NCBI GenBank assembly: GCA_949825065.1
Contig: OX463845.1
Span: 30,007,315-30,071,314 of the forward strand
Direction of reading: 5' to 3'
DNA: 64,000 bases
DNA from: Odontocerum albicorne
Lineage: Eukaryota; Arthropoda; Insecta; Trichoptera; Odontoceridae
Shown piece by piece: positions 55,901 to 64,000 of this stretch (the first letter of the stretch is position 1; every line of letters begins with the position of its first letter). The position numbers and the translations under genes are program-made. The notes below the pieces were generated by a model. That model was given only the letters and a program-made list of their open reading frames with translations. It had not been told where the DNA came from and ran no database searches.

Positions 55901-58900
55901 GGATTTGAGAAAAATGGAAAAAGAGCAATATCGGTCGGTGATTCGATTCTTGTTTTTGAAAGGGAAATCGCGCAGCGAAATCAAAGAGCGCTTGGATGCT
56001 GTGCACGGTGACTCTTCTCCTTCGATGGCGACCGTCAAAAATTGGTTTAACGAGTTTCAACGTGGTCGCATGTCGGTTTTTGATGAGCCACGCCCAGGTG
56101 CCCCGAAAACGGCTACCACGGAGGATAACGTGACAAAAATCCACGATCTCGTATTGGCAGACCGCCGATTGAAGGTGCGCGAGATAGCTGAGACAGTAGG
56201 CATCTCAAAAGACCGCGTGGGTCATATCCTGCATGAAGTATTGGGCATGAGAAAGCTGTAGGCGCGATGGGTGCCGCGTTTGCTCACTCCGGACAACAAG
56301 CGCAACCGTGAGACCACTTCAGAGCAGTGTTTGACTATGTTTAAGCGCAATCTGGAGGAGTTTCTGCGTCGTTTCGTGACCGTCGAAGAAACATGGATAC
56401 ACTGGTACACACCCAAGACCAAGGAACAGTCGAAACAGTGGACTTCACCTGGCGAACGTGCTCCGAAGAAGGCGAAGACTGTCATATCGGCCGGAAAGGT
56501 GATGGCCACCGTTTTCTGGGATTCAAAAGGTGTGATCTACATCGACTTCCTGGAGAAGGGCAAAATGGTCACAGGGCTCTACTATGCTGAATTATTGGGC
56601 CAATTCGACGCTGAATTGCAGAAAAAATGGCCCCATTTGGCGAAGAAAAAAGTGCTCTCCCATCATGACAACGCACCGGCTCACACCTCCGCCGTCGCCA
56701 CGGCCAAATTGGTTAGGCTACGAACTGCTGCCCCATCCACCGTATTCTCCGGATTTGGCTCCGTGCGACTTCTTTTTGTTTCCAAATTTGAAAAAGTCAC
56801 TCGCCGGGCAGAAATTTGAGTCGAATGAGGTTATCGCCTTCACGGAGGCCTACTTTGCAGACCTCCAGAAAACGTATTTTTCAGACGGGTTAAAGAAGTT
56901 GGAGCATCGCTGGGTCAAGTGTATCGAACTCAAAGGAGATTATGTTGAGAAATAAATCGCCACTTTTCCAAAATTTTTGTTATTCTTTTGTAGGCTAAGT
57001 ACTTATCGGACCACCCTCGTACGTATTTCTACTTCCTATCCTGAGACTCTCTTAAGACAGAATGATGAGAGCCTCGGGATAGGAGCTAGAAACACGTGTA
57101 GTATGGATTAATGTAATTAATGGAATAACAAAGTGAAATAACTACTTAACATTTTCGTACGACTATGTTTTTCTCCTTAATGCTATTTAGGCAGGCCGTG
57201 GATTGTAATTTTCCTAGGCCTGGTATAATGTAAAAAAAGTCTAAAAAATATACATGCACCAAAATCATCATACGCCTCCCAATATTTTGCATAAAAAAAA
57301 ATTCTATTAATAAATTTACTAGGCTACTTACTATGTATGGCTTTATCTCTTTACATAGTTCATTCAACTTTTAAAGTGTATTTATGAGTTCTCATTTTAA
57401 AGTAAAAACATGATAATCATAAAATGACACATCATTTCTAAGAAAATTTTAAAAATTGAATCTTAGTTGTGCATAAATATATTCGCGTGATTGACTTGAT
57501 TACATTGATGAACCCTATGATCCAGTTGGTAAGATGTCTGTTTTCCCACCTGGGGATTGTGGGTTCGATTCTCATTGAACTCCATGTATTCAAGTTAAAC
57601 AGTTTACATACAAATATGTCAAACTAACACATCGACCAATAAGTCCCGGGACTAACCAACAGATGACACCTCTAATAAAAATCCATACCATTCTCAGTTA
57701 GTACCAACCTTTAGAAGTTACGTGTCAAACTTTTATGACATTCCGACATTGTGTCATTGATTTACAGTGGTTTTAGTGACGCTAATTTTGCTATTTTCAA
57801 AACAATGGAAAAAACCGAATTTCGTATGTTGATAAAACATTACTTTTTAACACGTTGCGTGCCGCAGTACATTTTGAGAAAATGAGTACCTGCGCCACTA
57901 AACAAATTATAGTTTATATTATGTATACATATATAGGCTTCATAAATAATGATTTATTTTTAAAAATAAACTGATTTTAGGTGATATTGTGAGCGTAGGT
58001 CACCGGTGACCTACGCGGCGTCGTACGGTTATACATGTATATACAACATAAACTTTTGTAGTCCAAACAAATTGTAGCATGCCTAATTTATTACTTATTA
58101 TATTTTTTATTTATTTATGTAATATGCTATAGTGTTACGCCATAACATAATAATCTCTTATGATTACTGAGACAATAGCTCCAAAAAAAAGGGTCACAAT
58201 GTTGTATAGACAATGCACCCTCATAAATTTCCAGAGTGTGACAAATGGATGGTCCCATTCATTATGTTATCCCTGGAATCTCTTCTATACCCCCTAGCCT
58301 AATTGTAGAGAACATGGCAAGTAGAAAACATGGCAAGCAGCACATCATCAGATAAAGATATGTCTTTTGAAGATTTTTCTGGAGGTGAAGATAACGATTC
58401 ATTTACCGGCGTCCCAAATATTATCCTTCGTCGACAATTACTACCAGAGGAAGAGAGTGAAAGTGAATCGGAAATAAATGTGATTGATACTAGTGTTTCT
58501 GATGACAGTGTTGATGATAATATGTGGTTCAATCCCGTGGGTGCCACAACTAATGTGCCACCATTTGTGAGTTGTTCAGGAGTCAAGGCTGAAATTTCGG
58601 AGACGTTACTTCATGGAAAACCATTTGAGTTTTTCCAACTCTTGGTAACAGATGACATTTTCGAAGCTATCTCAAGAGAATCTAATCGATATGCAGTGCA
58701 AGTAATTGAAGGCAAAGTTTTAGGATCATCTTCCCGGTTACATCAATGGTCACCTACCAACAAGAATGAAATGAAGAGGTTTTTTGGACTTATAATTTGG
58801 ATGGGGTTGGTGAAACTTCCAAGGTTGCATTTATATTGGAGCAGAGACATTGCGTTCAAACAGACATTCCCGCAAACCGTAATGAGCCGAAATAGATTCG

Positions 58901-61892
58901 AAATTCTGCTTCAAATGTTACATTTTACCGACAATATGACTGCTGACCCCGAAGATCGTCTAGCTAAAGTGAGATATGTCGTCGATGCACTAAACGAGAA
59001 TTTTAAAAAATATTTCGATCCTGAAGAAAATATTTGCATTGACGAGAGTATGATTCCCTTTCGATGAAGGATATCGTTTCGCCAATACATGAAATCGAAG
59101 CGACATAGATACGGCCTAAAAATTTTTAAACTATGCACAAGTTCCGGATATACGTATAGTTTGCAGGTATATACTGGAAAGAGGTATTGGATTCAGGGAT
59201 CGGTACCAACACATGTTGTGATGACCTTATCCAATCCACTTTTACGTAAAGACCTATCAGATCAGATGACTGCATATTGCAGCCCGTTGCGGAAAACTGT
59301 GAAATGGTACAGGAAATTAGCAATAGAACTTCTACTAAATACCTCAGTTGTAAATGCAAGGATCATGTACAACCAGGTCACAAATAAAAAAAATAGCATT
59401 TTTGAGTTTCGCAAGGAACTCGCTTTACACCTGACCAGCTGCAGAGAAAGCGAACCATCAACATCAACCATGCGACAAAGGACACGTCATGAGCTTTTGA
59501 AAAAAGATGGTCTAGTGCGAAAAGTTCGACGTTATTGCGTAAGGTGCTATAAATTAAATGCGAAATTTGGTACTAAGTTCGCAAGAAATAGAACAAAACA
59601 TGTAGTCACATATTGTGGTGGGTGTGATGGTCAACCCCACTATTGTTTATCCTGCTTCAATACAGATCATAGAAATAAGAACATGTAGTTGTATTTTTTT
59701 TTTTGTATTTGTAATTTTTTAGGTTGTAATTTATATGTTTTTGGGCTTGTAATTTTATAAGTTGTAATCTTGTGTGTTTTTCTGATATTGTAAATTGATT
59801 ATGCTAATTCGATATTTTGTGCCTACTGATTATTATTTTTGAATATACTATAAAAAAATTTGCGCTTAGTTTCATTTTATATGTAATTCCGTTTATATAT
59901 GCATGTACTAGTTATAGTTCTATTCAATAAACATATACAAGGGTATCATTGTCAATGGGCCGGGCCGCCTCAGGGGTATCAAAAGCTTTTCATTCACCGC
60001 AAGGGTAACATTCAATGTTTTGCTATTATGGATGCTCTTTTTGGATTATATTGTACCCTCTTCATTCATATTCCTTACATCATTTATTAATTAAACTTAA
60101 TTTTTAATTATATAGCTTGCTCATGTACACCTGGAGGTTTATTAAAAATAATTGCATTTTCAAACAAAATTTTGGAAGTTTTTATGTGCATTATATTCAG
60201 GGGCGCCGTTATAGGTCACATTCAATGTTAAAATTCGTAGTAAATGTGTCCGCTGGCGCACTGAGACTGTTTATAAAAAAAAAAACACGTAGGTCACCGG
60301 TGACCTATGTGGCGCCCTGGTCAAAAACATGGTAGGTCACCGGTGACCTACGCGGCGCGGAACGTGTTAATGGGAAAAAATACCGTTCAAACTCAGCGAT
60401 GGCTTGAAAAGTGTTATCCGGGCTCTGCTTCGTCGAAAACAACTATTTTTCGGTGGTATGCTGATTTCAAACGCGGTCGTACAGACACAAATGATGCTGA
60501 ACGCTCTGGTCGTCCAAACGAGGCTGTTACACCAGAAAACATATAAAAACCCCTCAAAATCGTGATGGAAAATCGCAAAGTAAAATACATGAGATAGCTG
60601 ACATCCTTAAGCTATCATTTGGTAGTGTTTACACTATTTTGCATGAACATTTGGTCATGAAAAAGCTTTTTTCGAAATGGGTGCCGCATTTGCTCACAAT
60701 GGAACAGAAACAACAACGCATTGATGATTCAGAGTGCTGTTTGGCACTGTTTACACAAAATAAACAGGAGTTTTTGCGTCGGTATGTGACAATGGATGAA
60801 ACTTGGATCCACCACTATACTCCGGAATCCAATCGGCAATCAGCTGAGTGGAGAGCAGCCGATGAAAGTCGTCCGAAGCGACCAAAAACTCAACAGTCGG
60901 CAGTATGGGCTCCGTATTTTGGGATGCACATGGTATAATATTCATCGGTCACCTTGAAAAGGGAAAAACCATCAATAGCGAATATTATATAACATTATTG
61001 GAGCGTTTGAAGGCAGAAATTGCAAAAAAACGGCCCCATATGAAGAAAAAAGTTCTCTTTCATCAGGACAATGCACCGTGTCACAAGTCGATGGTAACGA
61101 TGGCCAAATTGCATGATTTGAACTTCGAATTGCTTCCGCACCCACCGTATTCTCCAGATTTGGCCCCCAGCGACTATTGGCTGTTCGCAGACCTCAAAAA
61201 GATGCTCCAGGGAAAGAGATTTAGCTCCAATGAAGAAGTGATTGCCGAAACTAACGCCTATTTTGAAACTAAAGATAAATCGTTCTACACGGCTGGCATA
61301 GAAAAGTTAGGATAGCGTTGGAATGAATGTATCGCTCTTGAAGGAGACTATGTTGATGAATAAAGAATAATTTTGGCAAACAAATGTTGTTTTAGTAGTT
61401 AGTCCCGGGACTTATTGATCCATGTGTTAGAATCCGGATTGTTTTTACTCTTGGACCGTTTTACATCTGAATTTATGTTGTAATGCTAAAATAGCGTTAT
61501 TTAAATGTTGTAGCAGATTAAATCTGTTGATCGTCTTGAAACTTGGATCTCCTTGGTATCGAAATTTTGGGTTTGATCTGTGTGCTTGTTGAAATGCAAC
61601 AGCTCTCAGGCGAAAAATCAATACATGTACAGGCGTCTTCCATCTATTCTGTCAGTGTCATTGTACTTGCTTGTCATTATTGATTTTATTGCTATTTGTG
61701 TGGAAATTACAAACGGTAATATTGAAATATCAATAAGTAACTAACTAACTTGTGATTCCAGTTTGATAAATATTCATAGTAAAATAACCCCCACACAGTT
61801 GACGCTGGTTTCCAGGGCACTTCATGTTGCATGAGGAATCAGCCAATTTTGAAGCAGATGGAGGGTGATTTTCCCCACAAAAGCATTCGGTT
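45159..61892 (-). CDS. oxt: peptide O-xylosyltransferase (C-terminal three exons; 5' end outside window)
   Basis: Minus-strand exons 61892-61750, 55498-55338 and 46991-45159 join in phase (codons AAG and GCG/CGA at the joints) into 711 residues. Exon one here is a WSC domain (ECFCGENHPPSASKL, SSCNMKCPG, CGGYF). Then comes the family-14 glycosyltransferase domain: PVRIVFLLTLNGRAMRQVRR, YIHVDARQDYLYRE, ATIWGGASLL, INLSESDFPVK, KSHGR, ECDAHMWRVGDRRLPWG and VDGGSDW. The XylT C-terminal domain follows with FFARKFEPVINQ, LWLDPTG and TAWSSYAPDPK. The enzyme adds xylose to Ser of proteoglycan core proteins, starting glycosaminoglycan chains in the Golgi. The transmembrane anchor must lie in missing upstream exons. 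Confidence 0.94.
46995..48560. other. unassigned xylosyltransferase intron DNA
   Basis: AT-rich. A weak AT foldback near 47148-47205 is seen; no coding signal. Confidence 0.4.
48567..48774. repeat. candidate MITE with imperfect 27-bp inverted ends
   Basis: Left arm 48567-48593 (core CCCGAATCCATAATCTG) and the complement of right arm 48748-48774 agree at 21 of 27 positions. The ~150-bp interior is non-coding. Confidence 0.5.
48780..49348. other. unassigned AT-rich intron DNA
   Basis: Nothing recognised. Confidence 0.4.
49361..52818 (+). mobile_element. full-length RTE-type LINE with target site duplication
   Basis: An exact 12-bp direct repeat ACATATTTCTAT lies at 49349-49360 and 52819-52830 and bounds the 3458-bp element. 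A GC-richer 5' leader of about 300 bases precedes one long ORF. The ORF stops 24 bases before a short TTGATTGATTTGATTGA tail, typical of RTE elements. It is antisense to the host gene and looks recent. Confidence 0.93.
49660..52794 (+). CDS. RTE endonuclease/reverse transcriptase, intact (1044 aa)
   Basis: The start is the first ATG of the frame (MGRAMASLWRQ). The AP-like endonuclease spans about 75-315: ATWNVLSL, LQEVRWIG, HAPTEGKS, GDFNAKIG and SDHYLV carry the expected catalytic residues. The reverse transcriptase spans about 545-830: NNKAPGCDNLPAEV, NYRGITLLN, GFRRGRSTIDQ, FMDFKAAYDTVNR, GLRQGDALACTLFN, and the catalytic YADD at 784-787. The tail has LTYGSECW, RLRWAGHVQRM and GRPKLRWLDGV. 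No stop or frameshift. Copying is by target-primed reverse transcription in the nucleus. Confidence 0.96.
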   Translation: MGRAMASLWRQKTRDNQLREGNPRQKNPGPPGWGLGVVSTAPPHKKPTVTKPKRDIAGLRLHRPSKRKKDDDLKIATWNVLSLYRAGTLRILLDELNKYKTDITALQEVRWIGKGVMEERDWTIFYSCHEKNHVFGTGFIVSKRVKHLVIGFNAVDHRISHLRITGKFFNYSIINAHAPTEGKSDIEKEEFYSKLAKTYQDCPKHDIKVVIGDFNAKIGKESVHTSITGKHSLHTVTSDNGLRLVDFAASHNMIIGSTCFPRKNIHKGTWKTPDGRNVNQIDHLLIDARHRSDLMDTRTYRGANVDSDHYLVIARVRCRISNAKKRRGTRSTRINTDHLKAPETAEQFKTLIGSRLDDADMNMNLDQDDVNTHWETVKSVVTSTANEVLGNRQAPLREEWFDAECQHATNEKNEAYLRMQQRHHTRQAVLEYKELRRKEKKLHRKKKRVYLENQIKEAELSHSQNNTRLFYRKINNQRKEFKPRTTMCYDGRGNILNDRQKVLDRWVEYFDVLLNGNQHGATSGNQQVEYDTTDVDDNEPSPTLAEISIAIKNLHNNKAPGCDNLPAEVFKHGGEALHNHIHKIICDIWRYEILPNEWNCGIICPLLKKGDPMSCSNYRGITLLNIAYKILSNILCNRLQKYSECIIGKYQTGFRRGRSTIDQMFSLRHILEKTVEFNIDTYHLFMDFKAAYDTVNRTKLYEAMAEFNIPVKIINLVRLTMSNVECRVRVQGDLSEPLKTFNGLRQGDALACTLFNMALEKAIRDSGIQTTGHIFSESVQLLAYADDIDIIARSEHELINAFRALAASAKNLGLVVSETKTKYMPVNGRQNPISLQIDNFTFQTVSEFVYLGTMVTNKNDVSTEINRRLIAANRCYFGLQRYMKSRHLSRKTKTLLYKTLIRPVLTYGSECWTLSRVDMRALGTFERKILRKIYGPICNNGEWRIRYNQELYGLYGDPTITQEILIGRLRWAGHVQRMSEEDIPRGLLNGTPGGRRRPGRPKLRWLDGVNRDAQLIGIQNWRTAAQDRQSWRRALKEAKTRPGL
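52875..53367 (+). mobile_element. 5'-truncated RTE fragment with 18-bp duplication
   Basis: ATCTGGAGCGATAATGAT occurs exactly at 52857-52874 and 53368-53385 and bounds a fragment translating as KFRSMTGVLCD, LLYGSECWTM, MLRWSAGVSLRDKI and SKMEERRLIWYGH. This is an RTE tail from a different subfamily than the adjacent full-length copy. Confidence 0.87.
53386..53638. other. short unassigned AT-rich spacer
   Basis: Nothing recognised between the RTE fragment and the next element. Confidence 0.4.
53641..54049 (+). mobile_element. deletion derivative of a mariner-like element
   Basis: The ends are TTAGGTTGGTGCA on the left and its complement on the right, with similarity extending to about 29 bp, and TA lies outside both. 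The 409-bp interior keeps a broken N-terminal transposase fragment (DINRFFGEGTIGKSRVR, then KDEVFNDQALQMAVEEDV) and lacks the catalytic domain. It is another mariner lineage. Confidence 0.78.
54054..55299 (+). mobile_element. mariner (mauritiana/Mos1-like), decayed copy
   Basis: Perfect 25-bp inverted ends begin TCAGGTCTGTAAATATGA, with TA at 54052-54053 and 55300-55301. It abuts the previous element with only TATA between. Confidence 0.92.
54227..55197 (+). pseudogene. Mos1-like mariner transposase, broken
   Basis: It starts MSVFVPEN and hits TAA at once. A frameshift follows before [18 protein letters not shown] deletion removes part of the linker after VPHELNE. A TAA follows NTERYR. Catalytic blocks TGDEKWMYFEN, HDNAPSHT and APSDYYLF are still readable. 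Later residues are frameshifted after FTSYEND. Confidence 0.88.
55338..55498 (-). CDS. oxt: xylosyltransferase internal exon (161 bp)
   Basis: Bounded by TGTTTTAG and GTAAGC. It encodes FVPQVAALTTEKTTTPVRIV, LLTLNGRAMRQVRRLINVLY, DDKHYFYIHVDA, the start of the GT14 fold. The first two bases complete a Lys codon with the WSC exon. Confidence 0.93.
55736..57019 (+). mobile_element. mariner copy B, full length, sister of copy A
   Basis: 1284 bp with inverted ends beginning CGAGGACGGTCCGATAAG and TA at 55734-55735 and 57020-57021. It is nearly identical to copy A over shared parts, which gives the size of the deletion in A. Confidence 0.94.
55914..56957 (+). pseudogene. mariner transposase with nonsense and frameshift
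   Basis: Open from MEKEQYRS to MRKL, then TAG at 56259-56261, where copy A has TCG. The same frame continues through LRRFVTVEETWIHWY, where the first catalytic Asp is Glu, and HHDNAPAH. A small deletion near 56715 shifts the frame before GYELLPHPPYSPDLAPCDFF. It ends GDYVEK. Confidence 0.9.
57070..57134 (+). repeat. dispersed repeat, copy 2
   Basis: It aligns with 41906-41969. Its start also pairs with the upstream stretch 57027-57048 (CTACTTCCTATCCTGAGACT against AGCCTCGGGATAGGAGCTAG) to form an imperfect hairpin. Mariner B sits directly beside it. Confidence 0.6.
57135..57505. other. unassigned AT-rich intron DNA
   Basis: Nothing recognised. Confidence 0.4.
57506..57595 (+). repeat. tRNA-derived SINE (S1 family)
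   Basis: TGATCCAGTTGGTAAGATG (box A), CCCACCTGGGGATTGTG, then box B GGGTTCGATTCTCATTGAA. It has the best-preserved box B of the plus-strand S1 copies. Confidence 0.7.
57993..58016. repeat. 24-bp perfect palindrome in piggyBac left flank
   Basis: Centre AGGTCACCGGTGACCT is extended by GCGT and its complement on each side. It lies 142 bp inside the left end. Confidence 0.95.
58330..59688 (+). pseudogene. piggyBac transposase with nonsense codon and internal deletion
   Basis: MASSTSSDKDMSFEDFSGGE starts an acidic N-terminus, then the DDE_Tnp_1_7 domain: NEMKRFFGLIIWMGLVKLP, SRNRFEILLQMLHF. The first catalytic Asp lies in CIDESMIPFR, directly followed by TGA (expected Gly), after which the same frame continues RISFRQYMKSKRHRYG. 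After THVVMTLSN the sequence jumps to DLSDQMTAYCSPLRKTVKWY. The middle, with the second catalytic Asp (VDNFYTS-type), is deleted. The C-terminal Cys-rich finger (CVRCYKLN ... YCGGCDGQPHYCLSCF) is intact. It cannot be active. Confidence 0.9.
60290..60350. repeat. two palindromes in piggyBac right flank
   Basis: TAGGTCACCGGTGACCTA occurs at 60290-60307 and 60333-60350, the second ending 16 bp from the right terminus. These match the palindrome at the left end and probably form the transposase or host-factor binding array. Confidence 0.95.
61430..61749. other. unassigned xylosyltransferase intron DNA
   Basis: Nothing recognised apart from the donor site of the WSC exon at its right edge. Confidence 0.4.
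61750..61892 (-). CDS. oxt: xylosyltransferase WSC-domain exon (143 bp)
   Basis: Bounded by TTAACAG and GTTAGT. It encodes TECFCGENHPPSASKLADSS, CNMKCPGNQRQLCGGYF, TMNIYQTGIT. WSC domains are found before the GT14 domain in fly and worm xylosyltransferases. The upstream half of the domain must be on another exon. Confidence 0.88.
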
Positions 61893-62525
61893 CTGTTAAA
61901 AAAACAATGTTTTTTATATTATATACATCGATAGAGATTTATTGACTATATAGAATAAAATATAAGTATTAAATAGAACAGTGCCATTTTACGAGTTTTA
62001 TATTTTAGAGGTATAATTTTATTTAGACTGGTCTGATTTCAGACCTATATAAGGCTATTTCGATTTTAAATCTATGTACAGTAGACTCTCCATTATTCGC
62101 AGTGGTAGGGGTAAAAATGATTCAAATAAAAATCTTATGAAATTTCCGACAAAAAAAATTGGAATAAATATTTTTATTAAATAAAAAAGATTAAGACGGA
62201 ACCATTCACTTGTTATGAGATACGAAAACACAAACTGATGGGAAATATCAACACATCTTGAAAATTCCCCAAGAAATGTTGAAAAGGCAAGAAAAAATAC
62301 ACAAAACTAGAGAATATAAAAAAATAATATAAACAAATCTAAAATTCAATAATAAATCAACCGCTATGTATGCATAATTTATATTTACAATTTGACGTAA
62401 TTCTCCAATCTGACTGCATCAAAGGTAAACACTGAATATAAATAAGCACACGCAAATTATGATTTGCAAACAATCGTAAATCCCAGTTGATGATTTTGCA
62501 ATTTTGTTCATTTTATTTTGTTGTA
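61893..62525. other. unassigned AT-rich intron DNA
   Basis: The remaining WSC and N-terminal exons of the xylosyltransferase were looked for here on the minus strand and not found. Confidence 0.45.
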
Positions 62526-63813
62526 TTGGGTGTACAAATAAGTCACCGCCGTTTGACAAAAGTTGGCACCACCAGTAAGTTATGGTTAAAATTGTCAGAT
62601 GTAAAATGTCATTATCGTAAGGTTGGACATCTGTCAACAACATGACCTTGAAATATTAGTGAATTTTTATTAGTATAACATATTTTTTTGTGTTCGAAAA
62701 TGTCAAGTTTTGAGCCGAATAAGCGTCATTTGCGGGAACTTTTGATTTACTTCTTCAATTTGAAGAAATCTGCAGCTGAGGCGCATCGATTGCTTGTAGA
62801 AGCATATGGTGAGGCTGCCTTAAGTGAGAGAAGTTGTCGTGAGTGGTTTCAAAAGTTTAAGAACGGTGAATTTGACATCGAAGACAAAGAACGTAGCGGA
62901 AGGCCGAAAGTGTACGAAGACGCGGAATTGGAAGTATTATTGGATCAAGATTCGTGCCAAACGCAAGAAGAACTTGCACTTACATTAGGAGTGACTCAAC
63001 AAGCAATTTCACATGGGTTGAAATCATTGGGAATGATTCAAAAACAAAGAAATTGGGATTCATATGAACTGACACGGAGAAACTTTGAATGCCAATTTTC
63101 CACATGTGAAATGCTGCTTGCCAGGCATAAACGAAAGGGTTTTCTGCACCATATAGTCACTGGTGATGAAAAATGCATCCATTATGATAATCCAAAAAGG
63201 AAGAAATCATGGGGATCCCCTGGTCATGCTTCAACATCTACGGCTAAGCCAAATATTCATGGAAAAAAACTCTTGTTGTGTATTTGGTGGGATCAGCTTG
63301 GTGTCGTGTATTATGAGTTGCTCAAACCGAATGAAACCATTGCTGGGGCTGTCTAATTAACATAATTGATGAGATTGAGTTGAGCACTCGAGGAAAAGCG
63401 CGCCCACTACTACGCCAGACACGACAAAATTATTCTCCTGCATGATAATGCTAGTCCACATGTTGCGGCACCGGTCAAAACCTATTTGGAAACACTCAAT
63501 TGAGAAGTTTTACCCCACCCGCTGTATTCACCAGACATTGCTCCTTCTGATTACTACTTGTTTTGATCGATGACGCATGGCCTGTCTGAGCAGCACTTCA
63601 CATCATATGAAGATACCAAAAATTGAGTCGATTCGTGGATAGCCTCAAAAGATGATGATGATGACTGACGCGGTATTCGTATGCTGACAGAAAGATGGGG
63701 AAAAGTAGTGGCAAGCGATGGGTACTACTTCGAATAAAACATGAGGTTCCGTTCTTTCACAATAAATGCCCATTTTTTTATAAAAAACGGCGGAAACTTA
63801 TTTGTACACCTAA
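62526..63813 (+). mobile_element. mariner (cecropia-like DD34D), full-length dead copy C2
   Basis: The inverted ends begin TTGGGTGTACAAATAAGTCA and TTAGGTGTACAAATAAGTTT, with TA at 62524-62525 and 63814-63815. 1288 bp, the same length as C1, with unrelated flanks. Confidence 0.93.
62700..63737 (+). pseudogene. mariner transposase, inactivated by several stop codons
   Basis: 1038-nt frame without indels. It shares with C1 the TAA after AVYRT-equivalent, the TGA at LN*EVLP, at the HLF Arg, at KN*, and the GATGATGATGATGAC-TGA end. Two further stops (in AV* and LS*) are private. It also shares GDEKC and [10 protein letters not shown] changes. Confidence 0.9.
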
Positions 63814-63817
63814 TATA

Positions 63818-64000
63818 ACACATCGATCAATAAGCCCTGGGACTAACTACTAAAACAACATTTGTTTGCCAAAATTATTCTTTATTCATCAACATAGTCT
63901 CCTTCAAGAGCGATACATTCATGCCAACGATTTCCTAACTTTTCTATGCCAGCCGTGTAGAACGATTTATCTTTGGTTTCAAAATAGGCGTTAGTTTCGG
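63818..64000 (-). mobile_element. mariner copy J (family of copy I), cut by window edge
   Basis: The end ACACATCGATCAATAAGCCC follows TA at 63816-63817. The minus-strand frame reads ETNAYFETKDKSFYTAGIEK, then LGNRWHECIALEGDYVDE and stop. It lacks the TAG seen in copy I at the IEKLG position. The rest is outside the window. Confidence 0.9.

Larger units (their letters stand above)
57851..60366 (+). mobile_element. piggyBac-type element (2516 bp)
   Basis: TTAA lies on both sides (57847-57850, 60367-60370). The inverted ends are CACGTTGCGTGCCGC and CACGTTCCGCGCCGC, 13 of 15 matching. It carries one transposase remnant and long non-coding flanks. Subterminal palindromes lie near both ends. Confidence 0.94.
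57805..61363 (+). pseudogene. mariner transposase split by piggyBac and otherwise mutated
   Basis: The first 15 codons (MEKTEFRMLIKHYFL) lie before the insertion, and the frame resumes at 60371 with MGKNTVQTQRW. Lesions include TAA after TPENI, a frameshift near 60900 and TAG after IEKLG. MDETWIHHY, FHQDNAPCH and APSDYWLF hold the three Asp residues at DD34D spacing. The end is GDYVDE. Confidence 0.9.
57627..61427 (+). mobile_element. mariner copy I, split by a piggyBac-type insertion
   Basis: The inverted ends begin ACACATCGACCAATAAGTCC and ACACATGGATCAATAAGTCC, with TA at 57625-57626 and 61428-61429. Removing 57851-60370 (the inserted element plus one TTAA) leaves a normal 1281-bp mariner. 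Relatives lie at 18829-19841 and 63818-64000. Confidence 0.93.

Overview
This is an AT-rich, intron-containing and repeat-laden piece of an animal genome, almost certainly an insect. I infer this from three animal genes with GT-AG introns, at least six terminal-repeat lineages of DD34D mariner, a piggyBac-type element, RTE- and Jockey-like LINEs, a hAT-type element and tRNA-derived SINEs. The insect order cannot be fixed from the sequence alone. I see no bacterial operons, CRISPR arrays or viral genomes.

Three host genes are supported. (1) A HELZ-type RNA helicase lies on the minus strand. It has seven coding exons between 26235 and 7292, and their summed length is an exact multiple of three (1862 codons plus stop). 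(2) A RECQ4-type DNA helicase lies on the plus strand at 29789-34228 as one uninterrupted 1479-codon frame. It is head-to-head with HELZ across about 3.5 kb. (3) The 3' part of a peptide O-xylosyltransferase gene lies on the minus strand, with exons 61892-61750 (WSC domain), 55498-55338 and 46991-45159 in matching phase. Its first exons lie beyond the right edge. HELZ acts in mRNA control, RECQ4 in replication initiation and DNA repair, and xylosyltransferase in proteoglycan synthesis in the Golgi. Nothing suggests they form one pathway.

Most of the rest is mobile DNA, much of it inside the introns. Region by region: 1-7291 holds two mariner copies, a mariner relic and a LINE tail. The HELZ introns hold LINE and SINE fragments, a compound microsatellite split by an intact mariner (15594-16887), and a mariner with a single nonsense codon (21480-22763). 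36670-37873 is a foldback MITE carrying a hAT-like element with an 8-bp target duplication. 38926-40160 is a truncated mariner. 42650-44045 holds a Jockey fragment and a mariner relic. The xylosyltransferase introns hold a full-length RTE retrotransposon with an intact 1044-codon ORF and a 12-bp target duplication (49361-52818), beside an older RTE fragment with its own 18-bp duplication. They also hold two abutting mariner-type elements, another mariner, and a mariner whose transposase ORF was split by a piggyBac-type element at TTAA. The right edge holds two more abutting mariners.

The strongest unusual signals are these: two mariner copies (1829-3116 and 62526-63813) that share at least five inactivating mutations but sit in unrelated flanks; a perfect AGGTCACCGGTGACCT palindrome repeated near both ends of the piggyBac element; an apparently intact mariner transposase; a transposase with an in-frame deletion that keeps its DNA-binding half; and the clean nesting order of several elements. 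I do not find a convincing new multi-gene system.
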